From contig SXUL01000123.1 of assembly GCA_005790545.1 (NCBI GenBank), positions 1-49,403 on the forward strand: a stretch of DNA of 49,403 nucleotides, written 5' to 3'. A model generated the notes under the pieces. It had not been told where the DNA came from, ran no database searches, and saw nothing but the letters and a program-made list of their open reading frames with translations. This stretch comes from Planctomycetia bacterium. Lineage in GTDB: Bacteria; Planctomycetota; GCA-002687715. Of the stretch, positions 1 through 8,158 are shown one piece after another (positions within the stretch are counted from its first letter, which is position 1; the number at the start of each line of letters is the position of its first letter). Made by a program: the position numbers and the translations under genes.

Positions 1-6
1 AGGCCG

Positions 7-900
7 TCAAACAGACAGCGGCTCTGGGCTGGCTGTCGGCCGGGGGCCGCGGCGCTCGCAGTACAGGGCGTAGAGCCCGGCCGCCAGGATCAGGGCGGCC
101 CCGGCGAGTGCGAGGGCGTCGGGCACCTCGCCCCAGAGCACATAACCCCAGACGGCGCCCCAGGGCAGGGCGGTGTAGCGGAAGGCGCTGGTCAGCGACA
201 AGTCGCCCATACGCGTGGCCACGATCGCCAGGTAATATCCCGCCGCGATCAGGGCTGCGGCGCCCCCCACCGCCGTCCATTGGGCCGGGCTCACCGGCGT
301 CCAGCCCTCCCACCCGGTCCAGATCAGGCAGACCCCCATCAGGACGGCGGTCATCACCGCCCCCACCAGCAGGGTGGGCACGCGGGCCGGCACCCGCCGG
401 GTCATGATGTCGCGGCCGGCGAAGAAGACCGCCGAGGCGGCGCTGAGCAGGGCCCAGGCGCTCAGGCCACTGGCCGTGGGCCGCAGCACCAGCAACACCC
501 CACCGAAACCGGCCAGCACCGCCAGCACCCGCCGCCAGCCGAGGCGCTCGCGCAGGAAGATGCCGGCCAGGGGCAGCACGCACAGGGGCGTGGCCATGTT
601 CAGGGCCACCACCAAGGTGAGGGGCAGGTGGGTCAGCGACAGCATGTAGAGCAGGGTGCCGCCGGTATCGGCGGCCGACCGACCCCAGATCAGCGGCTCG
701 GCCAGGGTCCGCCACTGCCGCAGGGCGCCAGTGGCCGCCGCCAGGCCCAGGAAGACCAGGGTCACCAGCGCGTTGCGCAGCGCCAGGGCCTGGATCATGG
801 ACATACCGCCGGCGAGACTCTTCATGGCGGCGTCCTGGGCGACGAAGGCGACCACGGCCAGGGACATGGCCGCTGCGGCCCGGATGTTCTCAGTCTGCAT
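7..900 (-). CDS. EamA/DMT-family membrane transporter
   Basis: This 297-residue protein is almost entirely hydrophobic and shows the ten-helix, two-repeat layout of the EamA drug/metabolite transporter family. The first repeat ends in a helix with the family-typical pattern PLAGIFLRERLGWRR, and the second repeat ends near VLWGEVPDALALAG. It probably exports a small metabolite across the inner membrane; the substrate cannot be read from the sequence. The ATG at 900 was chosen because it directly precedes the first helix; the frame stays open well upstream, but that part lacks membrane character. The gene diverges from the URO-D-like gene at 1099. It lies in the left segment, which may come from a different organism than the rest of the window. 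Confidence 0.85.
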   Translation of the reverse strand: MQTENIRAAAAMSLAVVAFVAQDAAMKSLAGGMSMIQALALRNALVTLVFLGLAAATGALRQWRTLAEPLIWGRSAADTGGTLLYMLSLTHLPLTLVVALNMATPLCVLPLAGIFLRERLGWRRVLAVLAGFGGVLLVLRPTASGLSAWALLSAASAVFFAGRDIMTRRVPARVPTLLVGAVMTAVLMGVCLIWTGWEGWTPVSPAQWTAVGGAAALIAAGYYLAIVATRMGDLSLTSAFRYTALPWGAVWGYVLWGEVPDALALAGAALILAAGLYALYCERRGPRPTASPEPLSV

Positions 901-1032
901 CGGAAAGGCCTGGGTGATTGGTGTGGCATGCGGACCGAAAACCGCCGCCCCGCTGGGTTGGCATAGAATGTAGGTCCACCCGCCCTTGCGGTCATCCCGC
1001 CGGCCGCGTTTCCGCCCGGCACGGGGTTTTGA

Positions 1033-1044
1033 GTACACTTGTAC
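1033..1044. promoter_or_regulatory. Short inverted repeat GTACA-CT-TGTAC
   Basis: A perfect 5-base inverted repeat with a 2-base centre lies about 55 bases upstream of the URO-D-like gene start, in the 198-base divergent gap. Its place and symmetry suit a dimeric repressor operator, but no known regulator site was recognised and such short repeats arise by chance. Confidence 0.2.
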
Positions 1045-1098
1045 AGCATGGGAAAAGGACCAGCGGTTTCGCGGCAGACACCGGAAAAGGAGCAGCCC

Positions 1099-2340
1099 AT
1101 GCAGATCAGCGCGAAGGATAAACAGACGCTGCGGCAGCTGGCGGCGCGGTACAGCGAACTGGCCCATCTGGAGGTGCAGCAGGAGCGCATCGAGCGCTAC
1201 TACCAGACCAACGCCCTGGAACCGGTCAGGCCGGTGGTCCTGATCTCGGAGGTGCCCTGGGGCGAGATCCGCGACGAGGCGCTGCGCAATACCTGCGTCC
1301 CGGAACTGGGCTGGCTGGAGACCCGCCTGCGCTGCGCCCTGTACCAGTGGGACCATTTCCAGGTGGACCTGGTGATCCCGCCCCTCTTCGAGGTAGGCAA
1401 ACAGATCCGCTCCAGCGGCATCGGCCTGGCCATCGAGGAGGTGCTGATCAAGGGGGATACCGGCGCCTACATCGCCGCGCACGAGTACCACGACGTGCTG
1501 CAGACCGACGAAGATCTGGAGCAGCTGCATGCGCCCGAGATCACCTATGATCGCGAGGGCACGGAAGCGGCCGTGGCGGTGGCAGAGGAGGTTTTTGCCG
1601 GGCTACTGCCGGTGCAGGCGGTGGGCGGGCAGTTACAGTATTCGATCTGGGACCAGATCTCGCAGTACCGCGGGGTGGAAAACCTGCTCTACGACCTAGC
1701 GGTGCGCCCGGAGTTTTCGCACCGCCTGGCCCGGCGGTTCACCGACATCGCGTTGGCCACCTTCCGGCAGTTTCGGGACCTTGACCTGCTCTATCCCAAC
1801 CCCTATCTCCTGCACTGCACCGCCGCCTGCAGCCGGGAGTTGCCGGCTGGCGATTTTGCCGGCCAGGTGCGCTACCAGGACGTGTGGGGGCGCTGCGCTG
1901 CCCAGATCTTCGGGTCGGTGTCGCCAGAGATGCACGACGAGTTCGACCTCAGCTACAACCAGGAACTTTTCGGCGAATGTGGGCTGCTTTATTATGGTTG
2001 CTGCGAGCCCATGGACACCAAGGTCGAGATCTTGCGCCGGCGCTTCAAAAATCTGCGCAAGATCTCGATCACCCCTTGGGCCGACCCGGAACGGGCCGCC
2101 GCCCAGATCGGCGGGGACTACGTGCTGGCCGCCAAACCCAACCCGGCCTTTGTCAGCTCGCCGACCTTCGATCCGGTTCCGGTAAAAAAGGAGATCACCG
2201 CGTATATGGAGGCCTGCCGGCGGCACGGCACCACCTGCGAGTTTGTGCTCAAGGATATCAGCACCATCGCCAACCGCAGCGAGAACCTGACCCAGTGGGC
2301 CGCTGCGGTGAAGGGCGTCATCGACCGGTACTGCGCCTGA
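1099..2340 (+). CDS. Uroporphyrinogen-decarboxylase-fold (URO-D superfamily) protein
   Basis: The 413-residue product resembles the URO-D superfamily branch that is distinct from heme-pathway HemE and includes corrinoid-related methyltransferase activators such as MtaA/MtbA. The C-terminal third has the characteristic YYGCCEPMDTKVEILRRR stretch followed by LRKISITPWAD and VLAAKPNPAF, which I associate with this branch. Cysteines and a histidine at LLHCTAAC and GCCE could bind zinc, as in methyltransferase relatives. The ATG at 1099 is preferred over an upstream ATG at 1039 because AAAAGGAG lies just before it. No corrinoid protein or methyltransferase partner is visible nearby, so the substrate is unknown. 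It is not expected to replace HemE. Confidence 0.8.
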   Translation: MQISAKDKQTLRQLAARYSELAHLEVQQERIERYYQTNALEPVRPVVLISEVPWGEIRDEALRNTCVPELGWLETRLRCALYQWDHFQVDLVIPPLFEVGKQIRSSGIGLAIEEVLIKGDTGAYIAAHEYHDVLQTDEDLEQLHAPEITYDREGTEAAVAVAEEVFAGLLPVQAVGGQLQYSIWDQISQYRGVENLLYDLAVRPEFSHRLARRFTDIALATFRQFRDLDLLYPNPYLLHCTAACSRELPAGDFAGQVRYQDVWGRCAAQIFGSVSPEMHDEFDLSYNQELFGECGLLYYGCCEPMDTKVEILRRRFKNLRKISITPWADPERAAAQIGGDYVLAAKPNPAFVSSPTFDPVPVKKEITAYMEACRRHGTTCEFVLKDISTIANRSENLTQWAAAVKGVIDRYCA

Positions 2341-2447
2341 GGCGCTGGGATCGACGCCTGCCCTGGTCTGCGGAGCGACCGCTGGACGAGGCAGGAATGG
2401 AATAGGCCGCCCGCTGCGGGCTGGGCCAAGTAAAAGTGAGGTATGGA

Positions 2448-2867
2448 ATGAAACGGAAAGTATGCATCGCCCTGGGCATCCTGGGCGTAATTGCCCTGAG
2501 CGCTTGCTCGCAGACAGGTATGTTTGTTGCCGGCAATCTGACCACGGTAGAGCTGTCGGAGCCCAACTACCGGGTGGTCGCCGTCGGCGTCTCCGGGGAG
2601 GCGAAGGCGGGGTACCTGCTGGGGGTCAGTTTCTCCAATGGGCCGCAGGCCGGAGCCCTGGCGCTGGCGCGCATCGCCGGGACCGGGCAGCTGTACAAGG
2701 AGGCCATGGAAAACCTGTGGCAGGATTTCGAGAAGACCCACGGCCCGGTGGCCGGGCGGCGGCTGGCACTGGCCAATATCCGCTACGACGCCGATAGCCG
2801 GAACCTGCTCCTCTATACGGACACCAAGCTCTGCGTCCGGGCCGACGTCATCGAGTTCACCGACTGA
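2448..2867 (+). CDS. Small secreted lipoprotein, DUF6567-like
   Basis: The 139-residue protein begins MKRKVCIALGILGVIALSAC, a lipoprotein signal whose lipobox (LSAC) gives a lipidated cysteine at residue 20. The mature part carries TTVELSEPNYRVVAVGVSGE followed by a glycine-rich turn, a pattern I recall from the DUF6567 family of small envelope lipoproteins of unknown role; this assignment is from memory. The ATG at 2448 was chosen because GTGAGG sits upstream at proper spacing; an in-frame ATG at 2436 lacks this. It follows the URO-D-like gene on the same strand after 107 bases that hold a short GC-rich hairpin at 2405-2427 without a T-tract. Confidence 0.75.
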   Translation: MKRKVCIALGILGVIALSACSQTGMFVAGNLTTVELSEPNYRVVAVGVSGEAKAGYLLGVSFSNGPQAGALALARIAGTGQLYKEAMENLWQDFEKTHGPVAGRRLALANIRYDADSRNLLLYTDTKLCVRADVIEFTD

Positions 2868-2925
2868 GTCGAGGTTCGGGCCAACCCAGGAAAAACCACC
2901 TATCCACCGCAAGGAGAGCTTCGCG

Positions 2926-3336
2926 ATGAAGGTCAGGGGTGCGGACTTTGTCCTGTATTTCGTCGACGACCTGCAGCGCTCGATGGCGTTTTACCGGGAC
3001 TTTCTCGAGTTGGAACTCGAATTCTTCCACGAGCAGTGGCAGTGGGCGGAGTTCAATGCCGGCAATATCACCCTGACCCTGTGTGGCGAGGGCAAGTATG
3101 CGGAGCGGTCGAGCGGCGGCATCCTCGCGCTGGCGGTGGACGATTTACACGCCGCTCAGGAGGAGGCAAAAGCCAAAGGAATCCCGATCCGCCGGGAGGT
3201 GTTCGAGTTGAGCACCTGCTGGCATCTGGAGATCAGCGATCCGGATGGTTATACCATCATCCTGCACCGGCGCAAGGATGGCACTTGCGGGCAGAACCAG
3301 CCCCACGAGGCCGGGCCGGCCGAAGGGCAGCATTAG
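2926..3336 (+). CDS. VOC (glyoxalase/bleomycin-resistance fold) protein
   Basis: The 136-residue protein has one pair of beta-alpha-beta-beta-beta modules of the vicinal oxygen chelate fold. The first begins ADFVLYFVDDLQRSMAFYRD; the second ends with HLEISDPDGYTIILHRR, where the family's metal-ligand glutamate (HLEI) can be seen. Such proteins act as small dioxygenases, lyases or antibiotic-binding proteins; the substrate cannot be deduced. The ATG at 2926 has AAGGAG nine bases upstream. The last ~15 residues are polar and unlike a VOC terminus, and the TAG stop at 3334-3336 falls where unrelated mutase sequence starts. The true C-terminus may therefore have been replaced by the junction. Confidence 0.8.
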   Translation: MKVRGADFVLYFVDDLQRSMAFYRDFLELELEFFHEQWQWAEFNAGNITLTLCGEGKYAERSSGGILALAVDDLHAAQEEAKAKGIPIRREVFELSTCWHLEISDPDGYTIILHRRKDGTCGQNQPHEAGPAEGQH

Positions 3337-3345
3337 GCCGACCCG
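3325..3345. other. Probable junction between two DNA sources
   Basis: On the left is an apparently complete VOC-family gene; immediately to the right, and in a different frame, homology to the C-terminal part of isobutyryl-CoA mutase begins abruptly with no start codon or promoter space. No insertion-sequence end, direct repeat or tRNA is visible. The simplest explanations are a chimeric assembly or a recent recombination that removed about 900 codons of icmF. Confidence 0.6.
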
Positions 3346-3898
3346 GGAATCCGTGCGTCGTGCCATGGCCATCCAGCACATCATCAATCGCGAGCACGGC
3401 ATTGCCGCGTGCGAGAACGCGCTCATGGGTTCCTTCATGATGGAAGAACTCACCGACAGCGTGGAGGCGGCGGTGCTCGAGGAGTTCGAACGCATCGCGG
3501 AGCGTGGTGGTGTGCTCGGCGCCATGGAGACGGAGTACCAGCGCGGACGCATCCAGGAGGAGTCACTCCTCTACGAGCGGAAGAAGCACAGCGGCGAGCT
3601 GCCCATCGTGGGTGTGAACACTTTCGTGGACGAAGAGAAGGATCACGACAGTGCGGTGGATGCGGTGCAACTCACGCGCTGCACTCCGGAAGAGAAGGAA
3701 AGCCGCCTGGTTGATCTGCAACGTTTCCACGCGGCCCATGCGGCCGAGGTGCGGCCGGCACTCGAACGCCTGCAGAGTGTTGCTCTGGCCGGCGGCAACA
3801 TCTTCGCGGAGCTGATGCACACCGTGCGGGTGGCGTCCCTCGGAGAAATCTCGAACGCGCTGTTCGCCGTGGGCGGCGAATACCGGCGCAACATGTGA
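3338..3898 (+). CDS. icmF: IcmF isobutyryl-CoA mutase, C-terminal fragment (5'-truncated)
   Basis: The frame encodes the last ~186 residues of the fused cobalamin-dependent isobutyryl-CoA mutase IcmF, which is normally about 1,080-1,100 residues. Recognisable family stretches are RRAMAIQHIINREHG, MMEELTDSVEAAVLEEFERI, RGGVLGAMETEYQRGRIQEE and the exact-type terminus LFAVGGEYRRNM. This part belongs to the large-subunit barrel module. The B12-binding domain, the MeaI-type GTPase and most of the substrate barrel are absent. The first in-frame ATG, at 3365, lies inside conserved sequence and is not a natural start. The piece cannot be active alone: it is either a pseudogene remnant or the end of an intact gene cut by a contig error. 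Confidence 0.85.
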   Translation, partial: PTRESVRRAMAIQHIINREHGIAACENALMGSFMMEELTDSVEAAVLEEFERIAERGGVLGAMETEYQRGRIQEESLLYERKKHSGELPIVGVNTFVDEEKDHDSAVDAVQLTRCTPEEKESRLVDLQRFHAAHAAEVRPALERLQSVALAGGNIFAELMHTVRVASLGEISNALFAVGGEYRRNM

Positions 3899-3904
3899 AG
3901 CGAT

Positions 3905-6475
3905 TCAGCGCGGCGCCGGCAAGCTCGCTGTGAGGTTGCCAGCGGCGGCTTCGCCTGCGGCCCCCTCGATGTGGATGTGGACGCGGAGTGTGCCCGGCGC
4001 CAGGTCCGCGCGCAGTGGCAACACGATGCGGAAGGAGCCGTCCACGTCGAGTTCCGCGCGCGCGCAGGCGGCAGTCGGTGTCGCAGAGGGGGAGCCCGCT
4101 TCCACGCGCGCCGTGAGTCTGCCCTTGAAGGGGCTTTGGCCTGTGAGAACGAGATCCGTTCCGGCGGCAACTGTTCCTTCGACAGCGAGTCCTTCGAGAG
4201 CCTGCGGCACAGGCAGCCGCATGGCCGGATCACCCAGCAGCGCGTAGAGCGCCACGTGGTCGCGGACGAGGCGTGCCCGGTCCACAGACTTGCTCAGGAA
4301 GGGGCCGGCCAGTTGAGCAAGGGTGCCACCCGCGTCGGCCGCGATGGAGCGGTGCGCTGCAAGCAGCGCTGCGCCGATGGTTGCTTCGCGAAAGACCGAC
4401 TTTGCCAGAGCCCGGCCGAGGAGCGCGTTCGGGAAGGGGTGTGAAATGCGCGTGCTGGCAATGACCGCGGTGAGGCCGTCGCGCGCGAAGAGGAGCTCTT
4501 CGCCGAGGCAGTCCTCGCCCGGAGCGTCGAATTCACCGGCGGAGCAGGCGAGGAGCAGCGCGAGCGGCGAGCGACCTCCGGCGGCAACAGTGCGCGCGGC
4601 GGCAGGGAGGAGCACGCGCAGTTTGCTCTTCACCCGCGGTGCGAGGGCGGTCCTCTGCGCGTGTCCGGCATAAGTGAAGCAGAGCGCTCCCTCGTCGAGG
4701 CGGCGGCCGAGTGCCACGGCAAGGGCCTCGTCGTCCAGTGCCTCTCCGGCGTCGAGCACCTTGAGCGCGAGGTGCGCGGGCAATTCGCGCGTGAGCACTC
4801 CGGTGGCCATGGTCTTCAGAGCTCCATCAATGGCCGGGGAGAAGCCGCCCTCGCCTGCGCAGAAGCTCAGTTCCGAACGCCATGTTCCCGGAGCCGGTCG
4901 GGTTTCGAGTTTCAGGATGCGCACCACAAGTTCTCGCAGCGCTTCGTCGTTGCGTGCACTGATGCGGCCCACCGCCACCTCGGGCAGCCCGTCGCCATCG
5001 AGATCGCCGAGCAGGGCGTCGGCAGCCGTCGCGCCGTTGTAAAGCGTTGGAGTCAGGAAGGCGGGAATCACTTCGCGCTCGCTGAGGCGGTCGGTATCGC
5101 GATCGGCATCGCCAAGGAGCAGCAGGAACTGTGGTGCGCGACCACGGGCCTTGGCGAGTTCACGAAGCCAAAGGCGTGGCGTTTCCGGATCGAGATTCCC
5201 CGCGGCGACGGCGTCGCGGGCATCCCGCGAGGTGAGCACATGCGTCTTCAGGCCTTGCGATGCGCGGTGGCGCGCGAGGGTTTCCGCGTGGGCGCGGAAG
5301 CGCGTGGCAGTGAGGCACACCCAGTCGGGGGCGTCGGTGGGCAGCGTGGCCGCGAGAGTCGCCATCGGCGTCACGGCGGAGACCGCCTTCAGTGAACCGA
5401 GGCCTCCTGCCACCAACTCGGTGGCGGTGTTCGCCGGCAGTGCGATGCGGTGATCCCTCGCGACGAGCCCGCGCGAGACGTCATAGACCTTCCAGGCATG
5501 GCGACTGCGCGCGGCGACGGCAAGGCGTCGTGGAGCGGCCGCGGGGAGAATGCGGAGGGTGACCTGTTCTTCCGGGTTGCCGGGGCCATAGAGCAGCGAA
5601 GTCACTTCCAGCCGCAGCGCGTGGACTTCAACGAAGGCGCGCTTCTTGCGGGCGAGTTCGTTGCCATCCTCGGTGTAGTGAGAGGCTTCCGAGCGGTTGA
5701 CGAGGCTGATGGTGTTCGCGCTCTTGATGACCCCGGGGTCGCAGGCCAGCTCGAAGTGCTTGGTGCCCGTTGTGCTCCATTCCACGGTGCCGAGGAGGCG
5801 GCCGTTCACGAGCACGGTCAGGTTCTTTCCGAGCCCTGCGACGGGAGGCGCGAGGAGATCGCCCACGAGTTTCGCCGTGCGGTCCGTGAGCGGCGGCGGG
5901 TCCATGGCGGTGGTGAAGCTCGTAGCCGAGGTGCGGATGGCATCTTCGGCGCCTTGCTGCGGCAGCGGCGCGAGCAGCCGGGCGAGGATCCAGCGCTGTG
6001 GTTCTGTTGCAGGCTCGGACCAGCCGGCATCGATGGACTCGCGACCGGCCCAGGTGTCCGCAACGCCCAGCGGCACGGAGAGGAGGGATTCATCCACGGC
6101 GCCCTCGCGGCTGGTCTCCACGGATTCGAAGCGTCGCCCGCCTCCATCCGCAGAGAGGGTGAACTCGATTTCGCGCCGACCGGAGCGTCCAGCTTCGGGT
6201 GCATGGAACACAAGCACGTCACCGCGATCGAAGGTTCCGTCCGCGAGCCCTTCGGCATCCAAGGGGACCAGAACGCCGTTGCGTCGCAGGGCGAGTCTGG
6301 CGGGGACGAGGTTCACGAGGTCCCAGTGAGGGGAGAGGTCGGCGTGGGTGATGGCATGGAGCCCGCCCTTGGTGGTGGTGATGCGCAGGGGCGTGGGAGA
6401 GGCTCTGTCCTGGGCCGCGCCCGAAGTGACGCAATAAACGACGGCCAGAGCAAGGATTGTCGGGTGATTGAGCAT
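3905..6475 (-). CDS. Secreted C25 (gingipain-like) cysteine peptidase
   Basis: The 856-residue protein starts with a signal peptide (MLNHPTILALAVVYC..., cleavage near residue 20). A beta-rich N-terminal half is followed by a peptidase C25-like core at about residues 380-770. Visible core features are QFLLLLGDAD (449-458), LDGDGLPEVAVGRISA (492-507), the candidate catalytic histidine 605 in YAGHAQ, and the candidate nucleophile cysteine 644 in LLLACSAGEFD. The last ~90 residues look like a beta-sandwich extension. Proteins of this type act outside the cytoplasm as proteases or in cell-surface maturation. The ATG at 6475 gives a clean signal peptide but has no clear Shine-Dalgarno; the frame stays open further upstream only as a shadow of the Rrf2 gene. 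It stops six bases from the icmF fragment, convergent. Confidence 0.8.
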   Translation of the reverse strand: MLNHPTILALAVVYCVTSGAAQDRASPTPLRITTTKGGLHAITHADLSPHWDLVNLVPARLALRRNGVLVPLDAEGLADGTFDRGDVLVFHAPEAGRSGRREIEFTLSADGGGRRFESVETSREGAVDESLLSVPLGVADTWAGRESIDAGWSEPATEPQRWILARLLAPLPQQGAEDAIRTSATSFTTAMDPPPLTDRTAKLVGDLLAPPVAGLGKNLTVLVNGRLLGTVEWSTTGTKHFELACDPGVIKSANTISLVNRSEASHYTEDGNELARKKRAFVEVHALRLEVTSLLYGPGNPEEQVTLRILPAAAPRRLAVAARSRHAWKVYDVSRGLVARDHRIALPANTATELVAGGLGSLKAVSAVTPMATLAATLPTDAPDWVCLTATRFRAHAETLARHRASQGLKTHVLTSRDARDAVAAGNLDPETPRLWLRELAKARGRAPQFLLLLGDADRDTDRLSEREVIPAFLTPTLYNGATAADALLGDLDGDGLPEVAVGRISARNDEALRELVVRILKLETRPAPGTWRSELSFCAGEGGFSPAIDGALKTMATGVLTRELPAHLALKVLDAGEALDDEALAVALGRRLDEGALCFTYAGHAQRTALAPRVKSKLRVLLPAAARTVAAGGRSPLALLLACSAGEFDAPGEDCLGEELLFARDGLTAVIASTRISHPFPNALLGRALAKSVFREATIGAALLAAHRSIAADAGGTLAQLAGPFLSKSVDRARLVRDHVALYALLGDPAMRLPVPQALEGLAVEGTVAAGTDLVLTGQSPFKGRLTARVEAGSPSATPTAACARAELDVDGSFRIVLPLRADLAPGTLRVHIHIEGAAGEAAAGNLTASLPAPR

Positions 6476-6676
6476 GAGGTTCGGTCCGGTCGCCAGTATA
6501 GAACCCGTTGCGGCAGCGAACGGAACTTCGCCAGTGGAAAGCTTTTCCATCCCGGGGGATTGGTTCAGCCCGTCGCCAATCCGTGCCGATGTGATGACCA
6601 GCGCAGGAATGCGCAGCATCGGATCCGGACCCCCCGCGGCAAATGGCCCGCGCGCATCCGGATCGGGGAGACACAC

Positions 6677-7177
6677 GTGAGATTCAAGCTCCAGACCGAC
6701 TATGCGCTCCGCGCGATTCTCTTCATGTCCGCCAAGCAGGGCGCGAACAGCACCACGGATGAGATCGCGGAGTACTTCCAGATCTCGTCGGCACACCTTG
6801 GCCGCGTGATCCGACGCCTGCAGGGCCTCGGTCTCGTGAAGGCCGTGCGTGGCAGGAAGGGCGGCGTGCGCATGGCACGCGACCCGCAGTCGCTCACGGT
6901 CACCGAGGTGATCCAGATTCTCGAGAGCAATCCCACGCCGCTGCTCCGCGAGTGCAATGCGGAGACCGAGCAGGATGGCTGCCGTCTCGAAGCGGTGCTC
7001 CGCCGCGGGCACGGCATGTTCCTGAACTACCTCTCGCAGGTGACGTTCGCGGAACTCACGAAGGAAGGCATGCCCGCCGCATCCGTGTACGCCCATCAGC
7101 GTCAGGAAGTGGAAGGCGATGAAGTGGCTCTGCCCGATCCGGTGGGCGCGAGCTGGCAGCCCGGCCACAGCTGGTGA
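6677..7177 (+). CDS. Rrf2-family transcriptional regulator, NsrR/RsrR-like
   Basis: The 166-residue protein has the Rrf2 winged-helix start MRFKLQTDYALRAILF, a recognition helix near SSAHLGRVIRRLQ and the wing VRGRKGGVRMARDP. Rrf2 proteins such as NsrR and IscR sense nitric oxide, redox state or Fe-S status through a cluster held by three cysteines. Here only Cys93 and Cys102 are present (RECN...DGCRLEAVL); the middle cysteine is missing, while Asp8, a cluster ligand in some NsrR proteins, is kept. A cluster with other ligands, as in RsrR, is possible. The GTG start at 6677 is supported by GGGGAG seven bases upstream. It is divergent from the C25 peptidase across 201 bases, which may be its regulatory region. 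Confidence 0.88.
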   Translation: MRFKLQTDYALRAILFMSAKQGANSTTDEIAEYFQISSAHLGRVIRRLQGLGLVKAVRGRKGGVRMARDPQSLTVTEVIQILESNPTPLLRECNAETEQDGCRLEAVLRRGHGMFLNYLSQVTFAELTKEGMPAASVYAHQRQEVEGDEVALPDPVGASWQPGHSW

Positions 7178-7200
7178 GCTGAGGCCATTTCAACCTGCGA

Positions 7201-7228
7201 GGCCGCAGACGCGCAAGCGTCGGCGGCC
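7201..7228. terminator. Bidirectional hairpin with GCAA tetraloop
   Basis: GGCCGC and GCGGCC form a 6-base outer stem, one A-G mismatch follows, and GACGC/GCGTC closes a GCAA tetraloop. It lies between the convergent Rrf2 and EamA genes. On the plus strand CTTTT follows eight bases after the stem. It probably ends transcription from the Rrf2 side and perhaps from both. Confidence 0.6.
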
Positions 7229-7239
7229 CGCCGTGCTTT

Positions 7240-8145
7240 TCAGGGGCGTGATGCCACGTTGCCCCCAAGAGGAGCGCGCGAGCGAAGCAGGCACCAGAGT
7301 GCGCCGAGGACCAGTGAGGCTCCGAGTCCGTTCAGGATGCCTGGCACCTCTCCGAAGAAGAGGATGCCGAACAGGAGTCCATGCACTGGAGCGGACATGG
7401 TGATGGCTGTTCCACGCACGGCCGCGCAACGGGAGAGTCCGAGCGTGAGGAAGATCTGGCCGAGCAGCCCCGCGAGCGTCACCAGCGCGAGGCCGAAGAC
7501 TTCCGCGCCACTGGTCGGCAGCAATGGCACATCCGCACCGAACGCGTAGATGAGAGTCGCGGGCACGCACACGGCGGGAAACCAGAAGAGGATGGTGAGC
7601 GGGTGCTCAGTCCGAGTGAGTTGCTTCACGGAGATGTAGGCGAGCGCGTTGCCGACGCTGCCGAAAAGCGCAATCGCGATGGCTGTGTTCAGAGCGCCAT
7701 GCGCACCGACCACGAGCGCGAGGCCGAGAAACGCCAGCAGCACGAGCATCCAGTGCCTTGCGCTGGTGCGCTCGCTCATCATCCATGGAGCGAGCATGGC
7801 GACGAACAGCGGGTTGCTGTATTGGAAGAGAATGGCGTCGCCGAGGGGGAGATGCTCGACGGAGGCGAAGTAGCAGGAGACCGAAACCCAGCCGATCAGA
7901 CCACGCCAGAAGAGCAGCCACGGAGAGCGGCCGATGAGGGGTACGCCTTGCAGGAGTGCGGCCACTGCGAAAGTGACACTCATGCCCACGGCGCGCCAGA
8001 AAACCGCGGCCTGTGACGGCACACCTGGCAAGAGAAGCCGGTACAGCGCCACCATCAGCGCGAAGCTGAAGGCGGAGGCCGCCATCAGGACGTAGCCCGT
8101 GCGTTCACGGGAGGGGCTTGTGGCGGGAGGCGCGACCGGAGTCAC
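7240..8145 (-). CDS. EamA/DMT-family membrane transporter
   Basis: The ~301-residue protein has about ten hydrophobic helices in two EamA repeats. The first repeat includes WRGLIGWVSVSCYFASVEHL and LGDAILFQYSNPLF, typical of the family; the second ends in GILFFGEVPGILNGLGA. It likely exports a metabolite; the substrate is unknown. The GTG at 8145, fourteen bases after the FabZ-like stop, was chosen because it leaves a short polar N-terminus before helix 1; an ATG at 8085 is the alternative and neither has a good ribosome site. It is probably the last gene of the minus-strand unit MlaD - lipoprotein - FabZ-like - EamA. Confidence 0.8.
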   Translation of the reverse strand: MTPVAPPATSPSRERTGYVLMAASAFSFALMVALYRLLLPGVPSQAAVFWRAVGMSVTFAVAALLQGVPLIGRSPWLLFWRGLIGWVSVSCYFASVEHLPLGDAILFQYSNPLFVAMLAPWMMSERTSARHWMLVLLAFLGLALVVGAHGALNTAIAIALFGSVGNALAYISVKQLTRTEHPLTILFWFPAVCVPATLIYAFGADVPLLPTSGAEVFGLALVTLAGLLGQIFLTLGLSRCAAVRGTAITMSAPVHGLLFGILFFGEVPGILNGLGASLVLGALWCLLRSRAPLGGNVASRP

Positions 8146-8158
8146 GGGTGAGGCCGGC

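Noticed and set aside
2405-2427. GC hairpin after the URO-D-like gene as a terminator
   Set aside because: No T-tract follows on either strand.
5450-6676. Long N-terminal extension in the Rrf2 frame
   Set aside because: It is antisense to the C25 peptidase gene; the Rrf2 domain starts exactly at the GTG at 6677 with a ribosome site.
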